A DNA stretch of 64,000 nucleotides from Kribbella pratensis (GCF_004365355.1 NZ_SODP01000003.1:248001-312000), one strand, 5' to 3'. Counted from the first letter of the stretch, positions 33,803-43,942 are shown. Notes: generated by a model not told the origin, from the sequence alone. Numbers and translations are program-made.

Positions 33803-35539
33803 TTAGCCGTGCCAGGAGTTCCACAAGGCGGCGTAGGAGCCTTGGCGGGCTACTAGGTCGTCGTGGCTGCCTAGTTCTGTGATTTGGCCGTCTTCTACTA
33901 CTGCTACGCGGTCGGCGTCGTGGGCGGTGTAGAGGCGGTGGGCGATGGCTATGACCGTGCGACCCTCGAGGACCGCAGCCAGGGATCGTTCCATGTGGCG
34001 CGCTGCTCGGGGGTCGATGAGGGAGGTTGCCTCGTCGAGGACCAGGGTGTGTGGGTCGGCAAGGACCAACCGGGCTAGGGCCAGCTGCTGTGCCTGGGCA
34101 GGTGTTAGTGCGAGCTGGCCGGAGCCAACCCGGGTGTCGAGGCCGTCGGGTAGCGCCTGCGCCCACTCACGGGCGTCGACTGCTGCCAAGGCATCCAAAA
34201 GCTCGGAGTCGGACGCAGCCGGGCGTGCCATCGCCAGGTTGTCTCGGAGCGTGCCGACGAAGACGTGGTGCTCCTGCGTTACTAGTGCGACTTGCTTGCG
34301 GAGCTCGTCGAGTGGCAGCTCCGTCATGCCGACCCCGCCGACCGTCACCGCACCGGTCCGTGGCGGGTGGATGCCCGCGACCAACCGCCCCAGCGTCGAC
34401 TTGCCGGCACCCGACGGCCCCACCACCGCGATCCGCTCACCAGGCTGGATCGTCAGATCCACACCGTGCAGTACGTCGCGACCATCGACGTACGAGAACC
34501 GCACATCTCGCGCCTCGACCAGCTCCGACGAAGGCTGCTGCCCCGACGGCGTCCGGTCATCCGGTACGTCGCTGATGCCCAGCAGCCGGGCGAACGCGGC
34601 GCCGCCGGACTGAAGCTCGTCCAGCCAGGAAAGCAACCGGTCGACCGGATCGATCAGCTGGTTCACGTACAGCACGGCAGCTGTCACGGCGCCGAGCGAA
34701 GCGTGCCCATTGAGGTGCAGCCAGCCGCCGAACAGCAGCGTCCCCACGACAGGCACGAGATAGCCCAGCTCCGCGACCGGGAAGTACACGGTCCGTAGGA
34801 ACAGCGTGTAGCGCTCGGCCAGATACGACCCGCGGATGTCCACATCCCCGCGCCGCACGCGGTCGTCGTACCGCCGCAACGCCTCGACCGTCCGCGCACC
34901 CTCGACCGTCTCCGCGAGCGAGCTCGTCATCTGGGCGTACGCCGCGTTCTCCCGCAGGTAACCGTCCTTCGCACGACGCAGGTACCACTTCGTGCTCAGC
35001 CACAGCATCGGGACCATCGCCACCAGCGGCACCAGCACCCAGACCCCGACCAGCACAGTCGCGATCGCCGTGAAGATCACGGTGACGAACGCGATGATCG
35101 TCTCCGGTACCGCGAACCGCACCGTCCGGGACAACGTGTCGACGTCCCGCGACGTCCGCGACAGCAGGTCACCTGTGCCGGCCCGCTCCACCGTGCCGAT
35201 CGGCAGCGCCAGAGCGTTGTCGACGAACTCCTCACGCAGCTCGGCCAGCACCTGCTCGCCCAGCGCGAACGAGCGGTACCGCGCCCAGCGCGTCAGCAGC
35301 GACTGCGCGACGATGAAGACCGCAATCACCACGATGACCTCGTTGACCTTCGCAGCGGTCGTGCCGTTCTGCACGTCCTCCACCAGGCCACCGATCAACC
35401 GTGGCGCCGCCAGTCCCGACACCGCCGCCAGCACGTGCAGCACCAACGCGATCAGCAGGTTGCGCGGATGGCGCAGCGCCAGCCGGCGCGCGTGCTGCCG
35501 AATCTCGGCCGGCCCGGCAACGGGCAGGATCTGCCTCAT
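33803..35539 (-). CDS. ABC exporter half-transporter with intact Walker motifs
   Basis: The 578-residue protein has six predicted membrane helices (residues about 25-310) and a C-terminal ATPase. Walker A GPSGAGKST, Q-loop VTQEHHV, Walker B TLVLDEATS and the H-loop AHRL are intact. The signature reads LTPAQAQQ, not LSGGQ. Its partner upstream shows the opposite defects, so the two form one heterodimer with a single competent ATP site. The start overlaps the partner's stop (ATGA). The substrate is unknown; drugs, lipids or peptides are usual for this family. Confidence 0.87.
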   Translation of the reverse strand: MRQILPVAGPAEIRQHARRLALRHPRNLLIALVLHVLAAVSGLAAPRLIGGLVEDVQNGTTAAKVNEVIVVIAVFIVAQSLLTRWARYRSFALGEQVLAELREEFVDNALALPIGTVERAGTGDLLSRTSRDVDTLSRTVRFAVPETIIAFVTVIFTAIATVLVGVWVLVPLVAMVPMLWLSTKWYLRRAKDGYLRENAAYAQMTSSLAETVEGARTVEALRRYDDRVRRGDVDIRGSYLAERYTLFLRTVYFPVAELGYLVPVVGTLLFGGWLHLNGHASLGAVTAAVLYVNQLIDPVDRLLSWLDELQSGGAAFARLLGISDVPDDRTPSGQQPSSELVEARDVRFSYVDGRDVLHGVDLTIQPGERIAVVGPSGAGKSTLGRLVAGIHPPRTGAVTVGGVGMTELPLDELRKQVALVTQEHHVFVGTLRDNLAMARPAASDSELLDALAAVDAREWAQALPDGLDTRVGSGQLALTPAQAQQLALARLVLADPHTLVLDEATSLIDPRAARHMERSLAAVLEGRTVIAIAHRLYTAHDADRVAVVEDGQITELGSHDDLVARQGSYAALWNSWHG

Positions 35540-37257
35540 CGCAGGGCCTCCTCTTCTTCGGTCTGGCGGGTGACGGTCCGGCGGTACTGCGGCTCGTTCT
35601 CGAGCAGGTCACGGTGCTTGCCGGTGGCAACTACTCGGCCGGCGGCGACGAAGATCACCTCGTCGACGCGGTCGAGCAGCAGCGGGCTCGCGGTCAGTAC
35701 GACGGTGCTCCGGCCGGCTCGGTAGTCGCGCAGCCGGTCCGCGATGCGCGCCTCGGTGTGCGCGTCGACGGCCGAGGTCGGCTCGACCAGGACCAGCACG
35801 GACGGGTCCGCGAGCAGCGCCCGCACGAGCACCAGCCGCTGGCGCTGACCACCGGAGAACGAGCGGCCCTTCTCTTCGACCTCGGAGTCGAGCCCGTCCG
35901 GCAGCGCGACCAGGACGTCCTCGGCAGACGCAGTACGGAGCGCAGCCATCAGTTCGTCATCGGTACGGCGGCCGTCCGGGTCGAGCTCGGTCCGCAGTAC
36001 GCCGGTGAACATCTGGGAGCCGGTGTCGCTCACCAGGATCCGCTCCCGAACAGCCGCTCGGGTAGCGCTGGCCAGCGTCACGCCGCCGTACCTGACCTCG
36101 CTGGCGTCGTCGTACCGCCCCAGGCGGTCCGCGAGCTCGGCGTAGCTGTCTGACTCGGCGGCCACTACCGCGGTGAGCAGTCCGTCGCGCGCACGCACGC
36201 CGGAGACCGGATCGACCAGGTCACCGTGGTCCGGCAGGTCCAGTGGGGCTGCGGGATCGGTGACGTCCGGCTCCAGCTTCAGCACGCGAATCACTCGGCC
36301 GGCTGCGACAAGCCCACGCATTAGCTGGTTGGCGAAGTCGGTCGCCGTCCTCAGCGGCAGCACCAGGAACGTCGCGTAGCCGTAGAAGGCAACCAGCGAC
36401 CCGGCGCTCAGGTCGCCACGCAGTGCGAAGTGCGCACCCAGGCCGACCACGAGCACCACGAAGATCCCCGGTAGCAGCACCTGGGCGGCGTCCAGCATCG
36501 ACTGGATGCCCGCGACGCGCACACCCGCCTTCCGCACCTCCTGCGACTCACTCCGGTACCGCCGGGAGAACGACTCCTCACCGCCGATCCCGCGCAGCAC
36601 CCGCAGCCCGGCCACGATGTCCGAACCCAAGGAGTTCAGCTCGCCGACCGCCTCGCGCTGCGCGGACTGCCGCTGGTGCAGCGGCCGCAGCATCGGTCCG
36701 AGGCAGAACAGCATGATCGGTACGCCGATGAGCACCACCAGGCCGAGCACGGTCGACGACGAGAGCAGAATCGCCGCGACCACGACGAACGCGACGATCG
36801 CGCCCGCGAACCGGGCCGAGACCTCCATCAGGTTGCCGATGTAGGCGAGGTCGCCCGCGCCGACGCTGACCACCTCGCCGGTGGCCAGATGCTTGGGCAG
36901 CGTCGCGCCGAGGTGGGCCGACTTCCGTGTCACCACCTGGACGGTCCGGTACGCCGCCATCAGCCAGTTGGTCACAGCGAACCGGTGCCGCATGATGCCG
37001 GCCAGCGCCTGCACCACGCCGACCGCGAACAGCAGCGCGGTCCACTGCAGCAGCCGCTCGCCGTCCTGCGCCGCGATACCCTCGTCGATCGCCCGCCCGA
37101 GGATCGCCGGGATGAACGCCTGCGCGCCCATCCACAGAATGCCGAAGGCCATCCCGCCTGCGAGCGTGCCGGCCTGACCGCCGGCCACCCACCACAGATA
37201 GCGGGCCGGCGAACGATGATTCGGGACGCCGGGATCGGCGAGGGGAAGTTGTCTCAT
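35536..37257 (-). CDS. ABC exporter half-transporter with degenerate Walker A/B
   Basis: The 573-residue protein has six membrane helices and an ATPase domain. The signature SFSGGQRQR is intact, but the Walker A place reads VVAAESDSYAE with no GK(S/T), and Walker B reads LVLVEPTS, with Val for Asp. It therefore donates only the signature motif to the partner's ATP site. GAGGGGG lies just upstream of the ATG. The gene starts a two-gene operon and is divergent from GDPD with 170 bases between. Confidence 0.87.
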   Translation of the reverse strand: MRQLPLADPGVPNHRSPARYLWWVAGGQAGTLAGGMAFGILWMGAQAFIPAILGRAIDEGIAAQDGERLLQWTALLFAVGVVQALAGIMRHRFAVTNWLMAAYRTVQVVTRKSAHLGATLPKHLATGEVVSVGAGDLAYIGNLMEVSARFAGAIVAFVVVAAILLSSSTVLGLVVLIGVPIMLFCLGPMLRPLHQRQSAQREAVGELNSLGSDIVAGLRVLRGIGGEESFSRRYRSESQEVRKAGVRVAGIQSMLDAAQVLLPGIFVVLVVGLGAHFALRGDLSAGSLVAFYGYATFLVLPLRTATDFANQLMRGLVAAGRVIRVLKLEPDVTDPAAPLDLPDHGDLVDPVSGVRARDGLLTAVVAAESDSYAELADRLGRYDDASEVRYGGVTLASATRAAVRERILVSDTGSQMFTGVLRTELDPDGRRTDDELMAALRTASAEDVLVALPDGLDSEVEEKGRSFSGGQRQRLVLVRALLADPSVLVLVEPTSAVDAHTEARIADRLRDYRAGRSTVVLTASPLLLDRVDEVIFVAAGRVVATGKHRDLLENEPQYRRTVTRQTEEEEALR

Positions 37258-37427
37258 GGCCCCCTCAGGCTAGGTCCCGCCTCCGACACTCCGCATGCGA
37301 ATTACTCGCGTCTGTGGACCTCCTGATGCGGCACCGTCGCCGGCCTGATGGTGACGGTCGGTAGAGCTTCACCTTGCGTTGGGCAACGGGTTCCCGCCGG
37401 GCAATGTGTGGCCCCTGTCCTGGATCC

Positions 37428-38393
37428 ATGTTGGTGATCGCGCATCGGGGAGCGAGTGGCTACCGTCCGGAACACACGCCGGCGGCCTACCGGCTGGCCG
37501 CGGCACAGGGCGCCGACTACCTGGAACCGGACCTGGTCGCGACCCTGGACGGCGTCCTGGTCTGCCGGCACGAGAACGAGATCTCCAGTACGACGGACGT
37601 GGCCGACCACCCGGTCTTTGCCGACCGGAAGATCACCAAGATCGTTGACGGGACAGCTGTCACCGGCTGGTTCGTCGAGGACTTCACGCTCGCCGAACTG
37701 CGCACCCTGCGCGCCCGGGAACGGATGCCCGCGCTCCGGGCGAGCAACACGGCGTACGACGGCTTGGAGGCGATCCCCACCTTCGACGAGGTTGTCCAGC
37801 TGGCGCGGCGGGAGTCGGCGCGGCTCGGTCGTCCGATCGGGGTGATCCCGGAGATCAAGCACCCGGCGTACTTCCGGCGGCTCGGACTGCCGCTGGAGGA
37901 GCTGCTGACGGAGCGGATCCTGGCGCTCGGACTGCGCGTCGACGAGATCATGGTGCAGTCGTTCGAGCCGACGAGCCTGCGACGGCTGTCGGTGATGACC
38001 CGGGTGCCGCTGGTACAGCTGATCGACGCGGAGAGCGCGCCGAACGACTTCCTGCGCACTGGTGACGGCCGCACGTACGCCGACCTGATCGAACCGGCCG
38101 GACTGCGGGAGATCGCGACGTACGCCCACGTGCTGGCGCCGCACAAAGACCTGGTCATTCCACGTACTGCGGATGGTTGCCTGGGCGAGCCGACCCGGCT
38201 GGTGGAGCAGGCCCACCGCGTCGGTCTGGAGGTGCAGGTCTGGACGTTCCGCGCGGAGCGTCGGTTCCTGCCTACTGCCACCGACTACCCGACAGAGCTG
38301 ATGCGTTTCGCCGCGCTGGGACTACAGGGCGTCTTCGCCGACCACCCGGACCAGGCGCTGGCTGCACTCCGCAAACCGGCCCTGAACGTCTAG
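37428..38393 (+). CDS. glycerophosphodiester phosphodiesterase
   Basis: This hydrolyses glycerophosphodiesters to glycerol-3-phosphate and an alcohol. The 321-residue TIM barrel starts IAHRGASGYRPEHT with the catalytic His, followed by the metal pair in YLEPDLV and the second His in VCRHENEI. An IPEIKHPAYF segment and a final LQGVFADHPDQ are typical of the GlpQ/UgpQ family. No signal peptide is visible from ATG 37428, so it is probably cytoplasmic. The frame is open upstream to 37374, but nothing there resembles the family. Confidence 0.88.
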   Translation: MLVIAHRGASGYRPEHTPAAYRLAAAQGADYLEPDLVATLDGVLVCRHENEISSTTDVADHPVFADRKITKIVDGTAVTGWFVEDFTLAELRTLRARERMPALRASNTAYDGLEAIPTFDEVVQLARRESARLGRPIGVIPEIKHPAYFRRLGLPLEELLTERILALGLRVDEIMVQSFEPTSLRRLSVMTRVPLVQLIDAESAPNDFLRTGDGRTYADLIEPAGLREIATYAHVLAPHKDLVIPRTADGCLGEPTRLVEQAHRVGLEVQVWTFRAERRFLPTATDYPTELMRFAALGLQGVFADHPDQALAALRKPALNV

Positions 38394-38402
38394 CCCGTCC
38401 CC

Positions 38403-38489
38403 ATTTGCCTGGCTGACCCAGCAAGTTCGGGGTTTGTGACCCTGAGTACGGCTCACAAACCCCTACGCTCGTTGGTCGGCCAGGCAAAT
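38403..38489. repeat. nested palindromic element between GDPD and pspC
   Basis: The outer arms ATTTGCCTGGCTGACC (38403-38418) and 38474-38489 are complementary with one mismatch. The inner arms GGGGTTTGTGA (38429-38439) and TCACAAACCCC (38453-38463) are perfect. Together they give a two-tier hairpin of 87 nt. No T-run follows on either strand, so it is not a standard terminator, although it lies between convergent genes. Confidence 0.8.
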
Positions 38490-38500
38490 GCTGGTGGAGG

Positions 38501-38842
38501 TCACGCGGCCGGGGGCTTGTTGTTGGTCGTGGTGTCGTCGTAGATACGGGAGGCGATGTCGTTCTCGGTCGCGTCCTGGTGCTGGTTGACCGACTGCTGA
38601 ACGTTCTGCCACACGGCCTTGCCGTCGGACTCCGGGATCACGATCCACGCGACCGCGTAGCCGATCATCGCGGCGCCGCCGGTGATCAGGGTCAGGCCGA
38701 CCCAGCCGAGGCGGACGAGGGTCACGTCGACGTTGAGGTACTCGGCGATGCCGCCGGAGACGCCGGAGAGCATCCGCTGGTTCGAGGAGCGACGGAGGAT
38801 CTTGCCGGACAGGTTCTGGAACGGTGCGTTGGAGTTCGTCAT
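38501..38842 (-). CDS. PspC-domain membrane protein
   Basis: The 113-residue protein has the PspC core: RMLSGVSGGIAEYLNVDVTLVRLGWVGL, then ITGGAAMIGYAVAWIVIPE, giving a hydrophobic hairpin at residues about 35-75. A hydrophilic Gln/Asn-rich tail follows. PspC proteins sense or buffer envelope stress, or tether regulators. ATG 38842 follows GTGGAG; an upstream in-frame extension is unlikely. Confidence 0.85.
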   Translation of the reverse strand: MTNSNAPFQNLSGKILRRSSNQRMLSGVSGGIAEYLNVDVTLVRLGWVGLTLITGGAAMIGYAVAWIVIPESDGKAVWQNVQQSVNQHQDATENDIASRIYDDTTTNNKPPAA

Positions 38843-38961
38843 GGCTCCACTGTCCCGTTTCCGCGCCGCTCGCGGCATCCGGATCGGTACCGACCGACCC
38901 CTGATCCGCCCCTGACGACTTTCGCTACCGGAGTACGTCGTCAGCACTCACACTTAGGGGT

Positions 38962-39702
38962 GTGGAGCCCCCGCGCACCGGTAGGACTCGCGGCGTTCTG
39001 GCGTCGGCTGCCGCCGCGACCACTGTGCTGGCTGTCATCGGCGTCACCAACGCACTGAGCTCCAACGGCAACGGAACACTGATCACCACCCCTGAGCCGC
39101 CCCCGGCGCCGCTGGCGATGCGGATGGTCGGCTACGGGCACGCGGCGATCGCCGTACCGAAGGTGTGGGGTACGAACGCCTCTCGCTGCGGTATCCCGCA
39201 CCGCGACACCGTGCTGATCGACGATCCGGCAGCGGCGTCGTTCTGCGACCTGCCGCGTCCGCCGGACGTTGACAGCGTCGAGCTGGACACCGACCCGCCG
39301 AGCGGCTTCCGGATCGACGAGACGTTCACCTTGAACGGCGTACGGGCTGAGCGCCGGCGGACGAGCTGTGCGAGCGACGGAGTGTGCTGGGGTGCGGTAG
39401 GCCTGCCGTCGTTGCACGTCTGGTTCCGTGCCTCGTCGTCCACCAGCGCCGGGGAAGTGAACGAGATCCTCGCTCGGATCGCGATCCTGCCGGATCGTGT
39501 GGGCGTACCAAGCTCCCGGTTGGTGGACGACGGTCGGGACGGTACGGCGTACGCGACGCGCCTTCGGGAGCTGGGGCTCAAGCCTGAGGTCAGTACGAGG
39601 ACGTCAACCGTCTACAAGCCTGGTCGGCTCGTCAGCATCTCCCCATCTCCCGGAACGCTCCTGAGCCCGGGCGAAACAGTCACGCTGACAGTGATCAAGT
39701 AG
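38962..39702 (+). CDS. membrane-anchored PASTA-tailed protein, paralogue 1
   Basis: The 246-residue product has one membrane segment (residues about 12-32). An exported domain follows, with MRMVGYGHAAIAVPKVWG and four cysteines that probably pair. The C-terminal PASTA-like domain ends SPSPGTLLSPGETVTLTVIK. The exported part is closely similar to the gene at 40240, but the cytoplasmic anti-sigma-like N-terminus of that gene is missing. It is not preceded by a sigma factor gene. It looks like a duplicate that kept only the sensor half. Confidence 0.7.
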   Translation: MEPPRTGRTRGVLASAAAATTVLAVIGVTNALSSNGNGTLITTPEPPPAPLAMRMVGYGHAAIAVPKVWGTNASRCGIPHRDTVLIDDPAAASFCDLPRPPDVDSVELDTDPPSGFRIDETFTLNGVRAERRRTSCASDGVCWGAVGLPSLHVWFRASSSTSAGEVNEILARIAILPDRVGVPSSRLVDDGRDGTAYATRLRELGLKPEVSTRTSTVYKPGRLVSISPSPGTLLSPGETVTLTVIK

Positions 39703-39750
39703 AGGGAACCTGCGGCGGCCATCACCCTGTCTGTACGGGTGAGGAGGGGT

Positions 39751-40243
39751 ATGGACGACTTCAGCGAGTACGTCACCCGCACGCTGGCCCACGCTGGTCC
39801 GCAGCGCGGTCCTCCTCGGCTGCACCCCGCCGGAAGCCGAAGACCTCGTCCAGACCGCTTTGGAGCGCTGCCTGGTCAAGTGGAACAGAGTCCGCGCCGC
39901 CGACGACCGCGACGCGTACGTACACCGGGTGTTGATCAACTGCTTCCACTCCTCCAGACGACGCCGGTGGCACGGAGAGCGACCGTCCGCAGTGCTACCG
40001 GAGTACGCCGATGTCGATCCGACCGCTGGTATCGACGAAACAGACGCCGTGATGCGCGCACTCGACGGACTGCCGGACGACCAACGGACAGCTGTCGTAC
40101 TGCGCTACTACGCGCACCTGACCGAGCTTCAGATGGCGACTGTCCTCGGCGTAGCCGCCGGAACGGTCAAGAGCCGCCTGTCCCGTGCAGTGAAGGCCCT
40201 CGCACAGGACCCACATTTGGCAGAACTGCGAGACCCCCGATGA
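39751..40243 (+). pseudogene. SigE-family ECF sigma factor, frameshifted
   Basis: ATG 39751 (after GAGGAGGGG) opens MDDFSEYVT, but the rest of the protein continues in the next frame. From about 39781 that frame reads TLVRSAVLLGCTPPEAEDLV, then ALERCLVKWNRV, INCFHSSRRRRW and the region-4 helix ELQMATVLGVAAGTVKSRL. Removing one C from CCC at 39776-39778 restores VTARWPTLVRSAV and a normal 163-residue SigE-family sigma factor. So one inserted base breaks the gene, unless it is a sequencing error or programmed frameshift. The ATGA overlap with the next gene is intact. Confidence 0.75.
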
Positions 40244-41088
40244 AGCTGACAGACCTACTGGAACGCACTGCCGAGCAAACCCCGGTCGGCCCACCCCCAC
40301 TGGACACCCTGTACGCCGGAGCAGCCCGCCGACGCCACCGCCGTACTGCGGGACTCATGGCCGCGACCGTAGTAGCGGTCGGGGCTGTCATTGGTGCGTC
40401 GACCCTGCTGACCTCTCGCACGTCGACCGTGCCAGGCAGCTCGCCTGCTCCGGTCCCGCCGGCGATGAGGATGGTCGGGTTCGGCCACGCTGCGATCGCT
40501 GTCCCGGCGGACTGGCCGTCCAACAAGAGCCAATGCGGTACTCCGAAGCAGGACACGGTCCAGATCGACGACCCCAGCGCCATGCTGTTCTGTGCGGCGT
40601 TCCGTCCAGCGGGGGTCGAGAGCGTGGAGATGCACTACGGCAGCCCGCGGGTCGATTTCCGTGCCGATGAGACCTTCCAGATCGACGGAGTGCGCGCCGA
40701 GCGGCAACGGACGACCTGCTCGGGGACCAACTATCCGGAGGCGAAGGCCGACACGACGATCTGTGACGGCACGGTGAGCATCCCGTCTCTCAAGGTGTGG
40801 TTCCGCGCCGAGTCGTCCACGAGTGCCGCGGAGGTCGACCGCATGCTGGCCCGGATCGCGGTCGTCGCGGACCGGACCGGCGTGCCGAGCTACGAGGCGC
40901 TACGGGTGGACCTCCACGGGCCGACGGGGACGGCGTACGCCGCTGTGCTCCGGCAGGTCGGGCTGAAGTCCCGGCTCCTCACGGTCAGGTCGCCCAACTA
41001 TCCCGCGGGGCAGGTGCTGAAGGTCTCGCCGGCTCCGGGCACGATGCTGAAGCCAGGTGCGACCGTGACGGTGACCGTCGCCGGCTGA
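40240..41088 (+). CDS. anti-sigma-like membrane protein with PASTA domain, paralogue 2
   Basis: The 282-residue protein starts MKLTDLLERTAEQTPVGPPP, a short cytoplasmic part that may bind the sigma factor. A membrane helix at about residues 38-60, an exported domain (MRMVGFGHAAIAVPADW, paired cysteines) and a C-terminal PASTA-like domain ending SPAPGTMLKPGATVTVTVAG follow. Overlap with the sigma gene (ATGA) marks a sigma/anti-sigma pair. PASTA domains bind muropeptides or cell-wall glycans, so the pair may report on the envelope. The similar gene at 38962 is its paralogue. Confidence 0.7.
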   Translation: MKLTDLLERTAEQTPVGPPPLDTLYAGAARRRHRRTAGLMAATVVAVGAVIGASTLLTSRTSTVPGSSPAPVPPAMRMVGFGHAAIAVPADWPSNKSQCGTPKQDTVQIDDPSAMLFCAAFRPAGVESVEMHYGSPRVDFRADETFQIDGVRAERQRTTCSGTNYPEAKADTTICDGTVSIPSLKVWFRAESSTSAAEVDRMLARIAVVADRTGVPSYEALRVDLHGPTGTAYAAVLRQVGLKSRLLTVRSPNYPAGQVLKVSPAPGTMLKPGATVTVTVAG

Positions 41089-41122
41089 GGAAACTGTCGG
41101 CGGGGGTGCCTAGCGTTTGGGT

Positions 41123-41458
41123 ATGGATGCGCAGGCGGTGGTGAAGGTGATGGCCGGGTTGCCGGGCGCCGAGGAGCACGAGGGGTGGGCGGGCCAGCCG
41201 GTCTTCAAGGTCCGGAACAAGAGCTTCGCCTACATGTCCGAGGACCAGACGCACCTGCATCTGAAGGCTCTCCGGGAGGAGCAGGAAGCGCTGGTCGCGG
41301 AGGACCCGGAGGCGTATTCGCCGTCCTGGGCAGGTGGCCGGTTCGCGTGGGTGCTGATCCGGCTCGACCTGGCTGACGCCGAGGAGCTGCAGGAGCTCAT
41401 CACCGAGGCCTACCGCCTCACCGCCCCGAAGTACCTGGTCGCCCAGCTGACCGCCTGA
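41123..41458 (+). CDS. MmcQ/YjbR family protein
   Basis: The 111-residue protein has the CyaY-like MmcQ/YjbR pattern: LPGAEEHEGWAGQPVFKVRNKSFAYM (about residues 13-38), the DQTHLHLKAL strand, and a C-terminal ITEAYRLTAPKYLV. Family members bind DNA or nucleotides weakly and are often linked to resistance genes; the role is unknown. TAGCGT (41111-41116) lies 6 bases before the ATG, a leaderless layout. Confidence 0.82.
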   Translation: MDAQAVVKVMAGLPGAEEHEGWAGQPVFKVRNKSFAYMSEDQTHLHLKALREEQEALVAEDPEAYSPSWAGGRFAWVLIRLDLADAEELQELITEAYRLTAPKYLVAQLTA

Positions 41459-41555
41459 CCGGGTGGCGTGCCGCGCCGTGGCATGTCCGGATGCGTCCGG
41501 TCCGGGACCGGGACGAGCCTGTTGCCGGTCGGAGCCGTGGTGCCAGATTGTGAGC

Positions 41556-41879
41556 ATGCCGAACGAACCCCAAGCAGTCCTGCTCGATGACGCCGAAACC
41601 AGCCCCGTCGCGCCGGGCATCGTCCGCCGCGCTCTGCCGTCCAGCGGGCAGGTGCTGGTCCGCGCCTTCGACCTCGAGGCCGGTATCACCTGGCCGGAGG
41701 TCGACGTCCACGACCGGGACGAGTTGATCTACGTCGCGTCGGGCGAGCTGCTCGACCACGGCCGGTCCTACCCGGCGGGGACGTACCTTTACTACCGGGC
41801 CGGCAGCCGGCACCAGCCGCGGACCGAGACCGGCGTACGGATCATCGTCTTCGGTCCGGCGGAGGCGCCGGCCGCGTGA
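41556..41879 (+). CDS. small cupin-domain protein
   Basis: The 107-residue single-cupin protein contains WPEVDVHDRDELIYVASGELLDHGRSYPAG, with His and Glu as metal ligands, and YYRAGSRHQPRTETGVRIIVFG, with the second His. This is like ChrR-type or general cupin_7 proteins. The substrate is unknown. ATG 41556 gives a compact domain; the frame upstream to 41463 is cysteine-rich and non-homologous. The two CIRCE elements of groEL2 begin 17 bases after its stop. Confidence 0.72.
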   Translation: MPNEPQAVLLDDAETSPVAPGIVRRALPSSGQVLVRAFDLEAGITWPEVDVHDRDELIYVASGELLDHGRSYPAGTYLYYRAGSRHQPRTETGVRIIVFGPAEAPAA

Positions 41880-41895
41880 GCCACCGGGGGCCTGG

Positions 41896-41922
41896 CTTGC
41901 ACTCGTTTGGGTCGAGTGCTAA
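41896..41922 (+). promoter_or_regulatory. CIRCE element 1 of groEL2
   Basis: CTTGCACTC and GAGTGCTAA are separated by 9 bases. TTGCAC (41898-41903) within it, with TAATAC (41920-41925) 16 bases later, could be the promoter itself, so HrcA would occlude RNA polymerase. Confidence 0.88.
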
Positions 41923-41929
41923 TACTTGG

Positions 41930-41956
41930 TTAGCACTCCAAGGGCGAGAGTGATAA
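41930..41956 (+). promoter_or_regulatory. CIRCE element 2 of groEL2
   Basis: TTAGCACTC and GAGTGATAA are separated by 9 bases; only one base differs from the consensus. It lies directly after the putative -10 box. The tandem CIRCE layout mirrors that of groES-groEL1. Confidence 0.92.
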
Positions 41957-42104
41957 GTGCTGGCGCCCCGGGAGTGTGCAAGAAGACGGCCTCGATGAGG
42001 TGCCGGAGCGCGGCGGGACATGAGCGTCGCGGGTCGGTGCCGTCCGTCGCGGGCATCCGGGCCGGCTGAACCACAAAGACTCGACGCGGGAGGACTCGCG
42101 GAGA

Positions 42105-43730
<1,626 letters not shown>

Positions 43731-43762
43731 TCTGAAGTCCGACAGCACAGCACACGCAGTAA

Positions 43763-43800
43763 AGGCGGTCCCGGGCCCAGCCCGGGACCGCCTGCTGTTT
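43763..43800 (+). terminator. terminator after groEL2
   Basis: AGGCGGTCCCGGGC and its complement form a perfect 14-bp stem with a CCA loop, followed by GCTGTTTG. It lies 33 bases after the stop codon. Confidence 0.85.
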
Positions 43801-43813
43801 GTCGGCGCACCTC

Positions 43814-43928
43814 GCCGAGTCGTGGCGTTTGGTTCGTGCCTGGAACGGCGAGTCGTGGATCTTGGCTGCGTTTCGTCGCCGGATCTCACGACTCGGCGAA
43901 GTCGGCCTCAGCCGTTTGCCACGACTCG
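43814..43928. repeat. cluster of four inverted/direct 10-mers between groEL2 and the GH6 gene
   Basis: CGAGTCGTGG occurs at 43816-43825 and 43849-43858, and its inverse at 43919-43928. A near-inverse, CACGACTCGGCG, lies at 43887-43898. The first and third can also pair over 12 bases (CGCCGAGTCGTG). The last copy ends shortly before the GH6 stop. It resembles a palindromic intergenic repeat more than a terminator. Confidence 0.65.
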
Positions 43929-43942
43929 ACCTCGGAGGTGGG

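Noticed and set aside
39739..41088. A single 449-residue protein joining the sigma N-terminus to the PASTA membrane protein
   Set aside because: The middle part is out-of-frame translation of the sigma gene. The two genes have their own overlap junction (ATGA at 40240), and a one-base correction restores the sigma factor.
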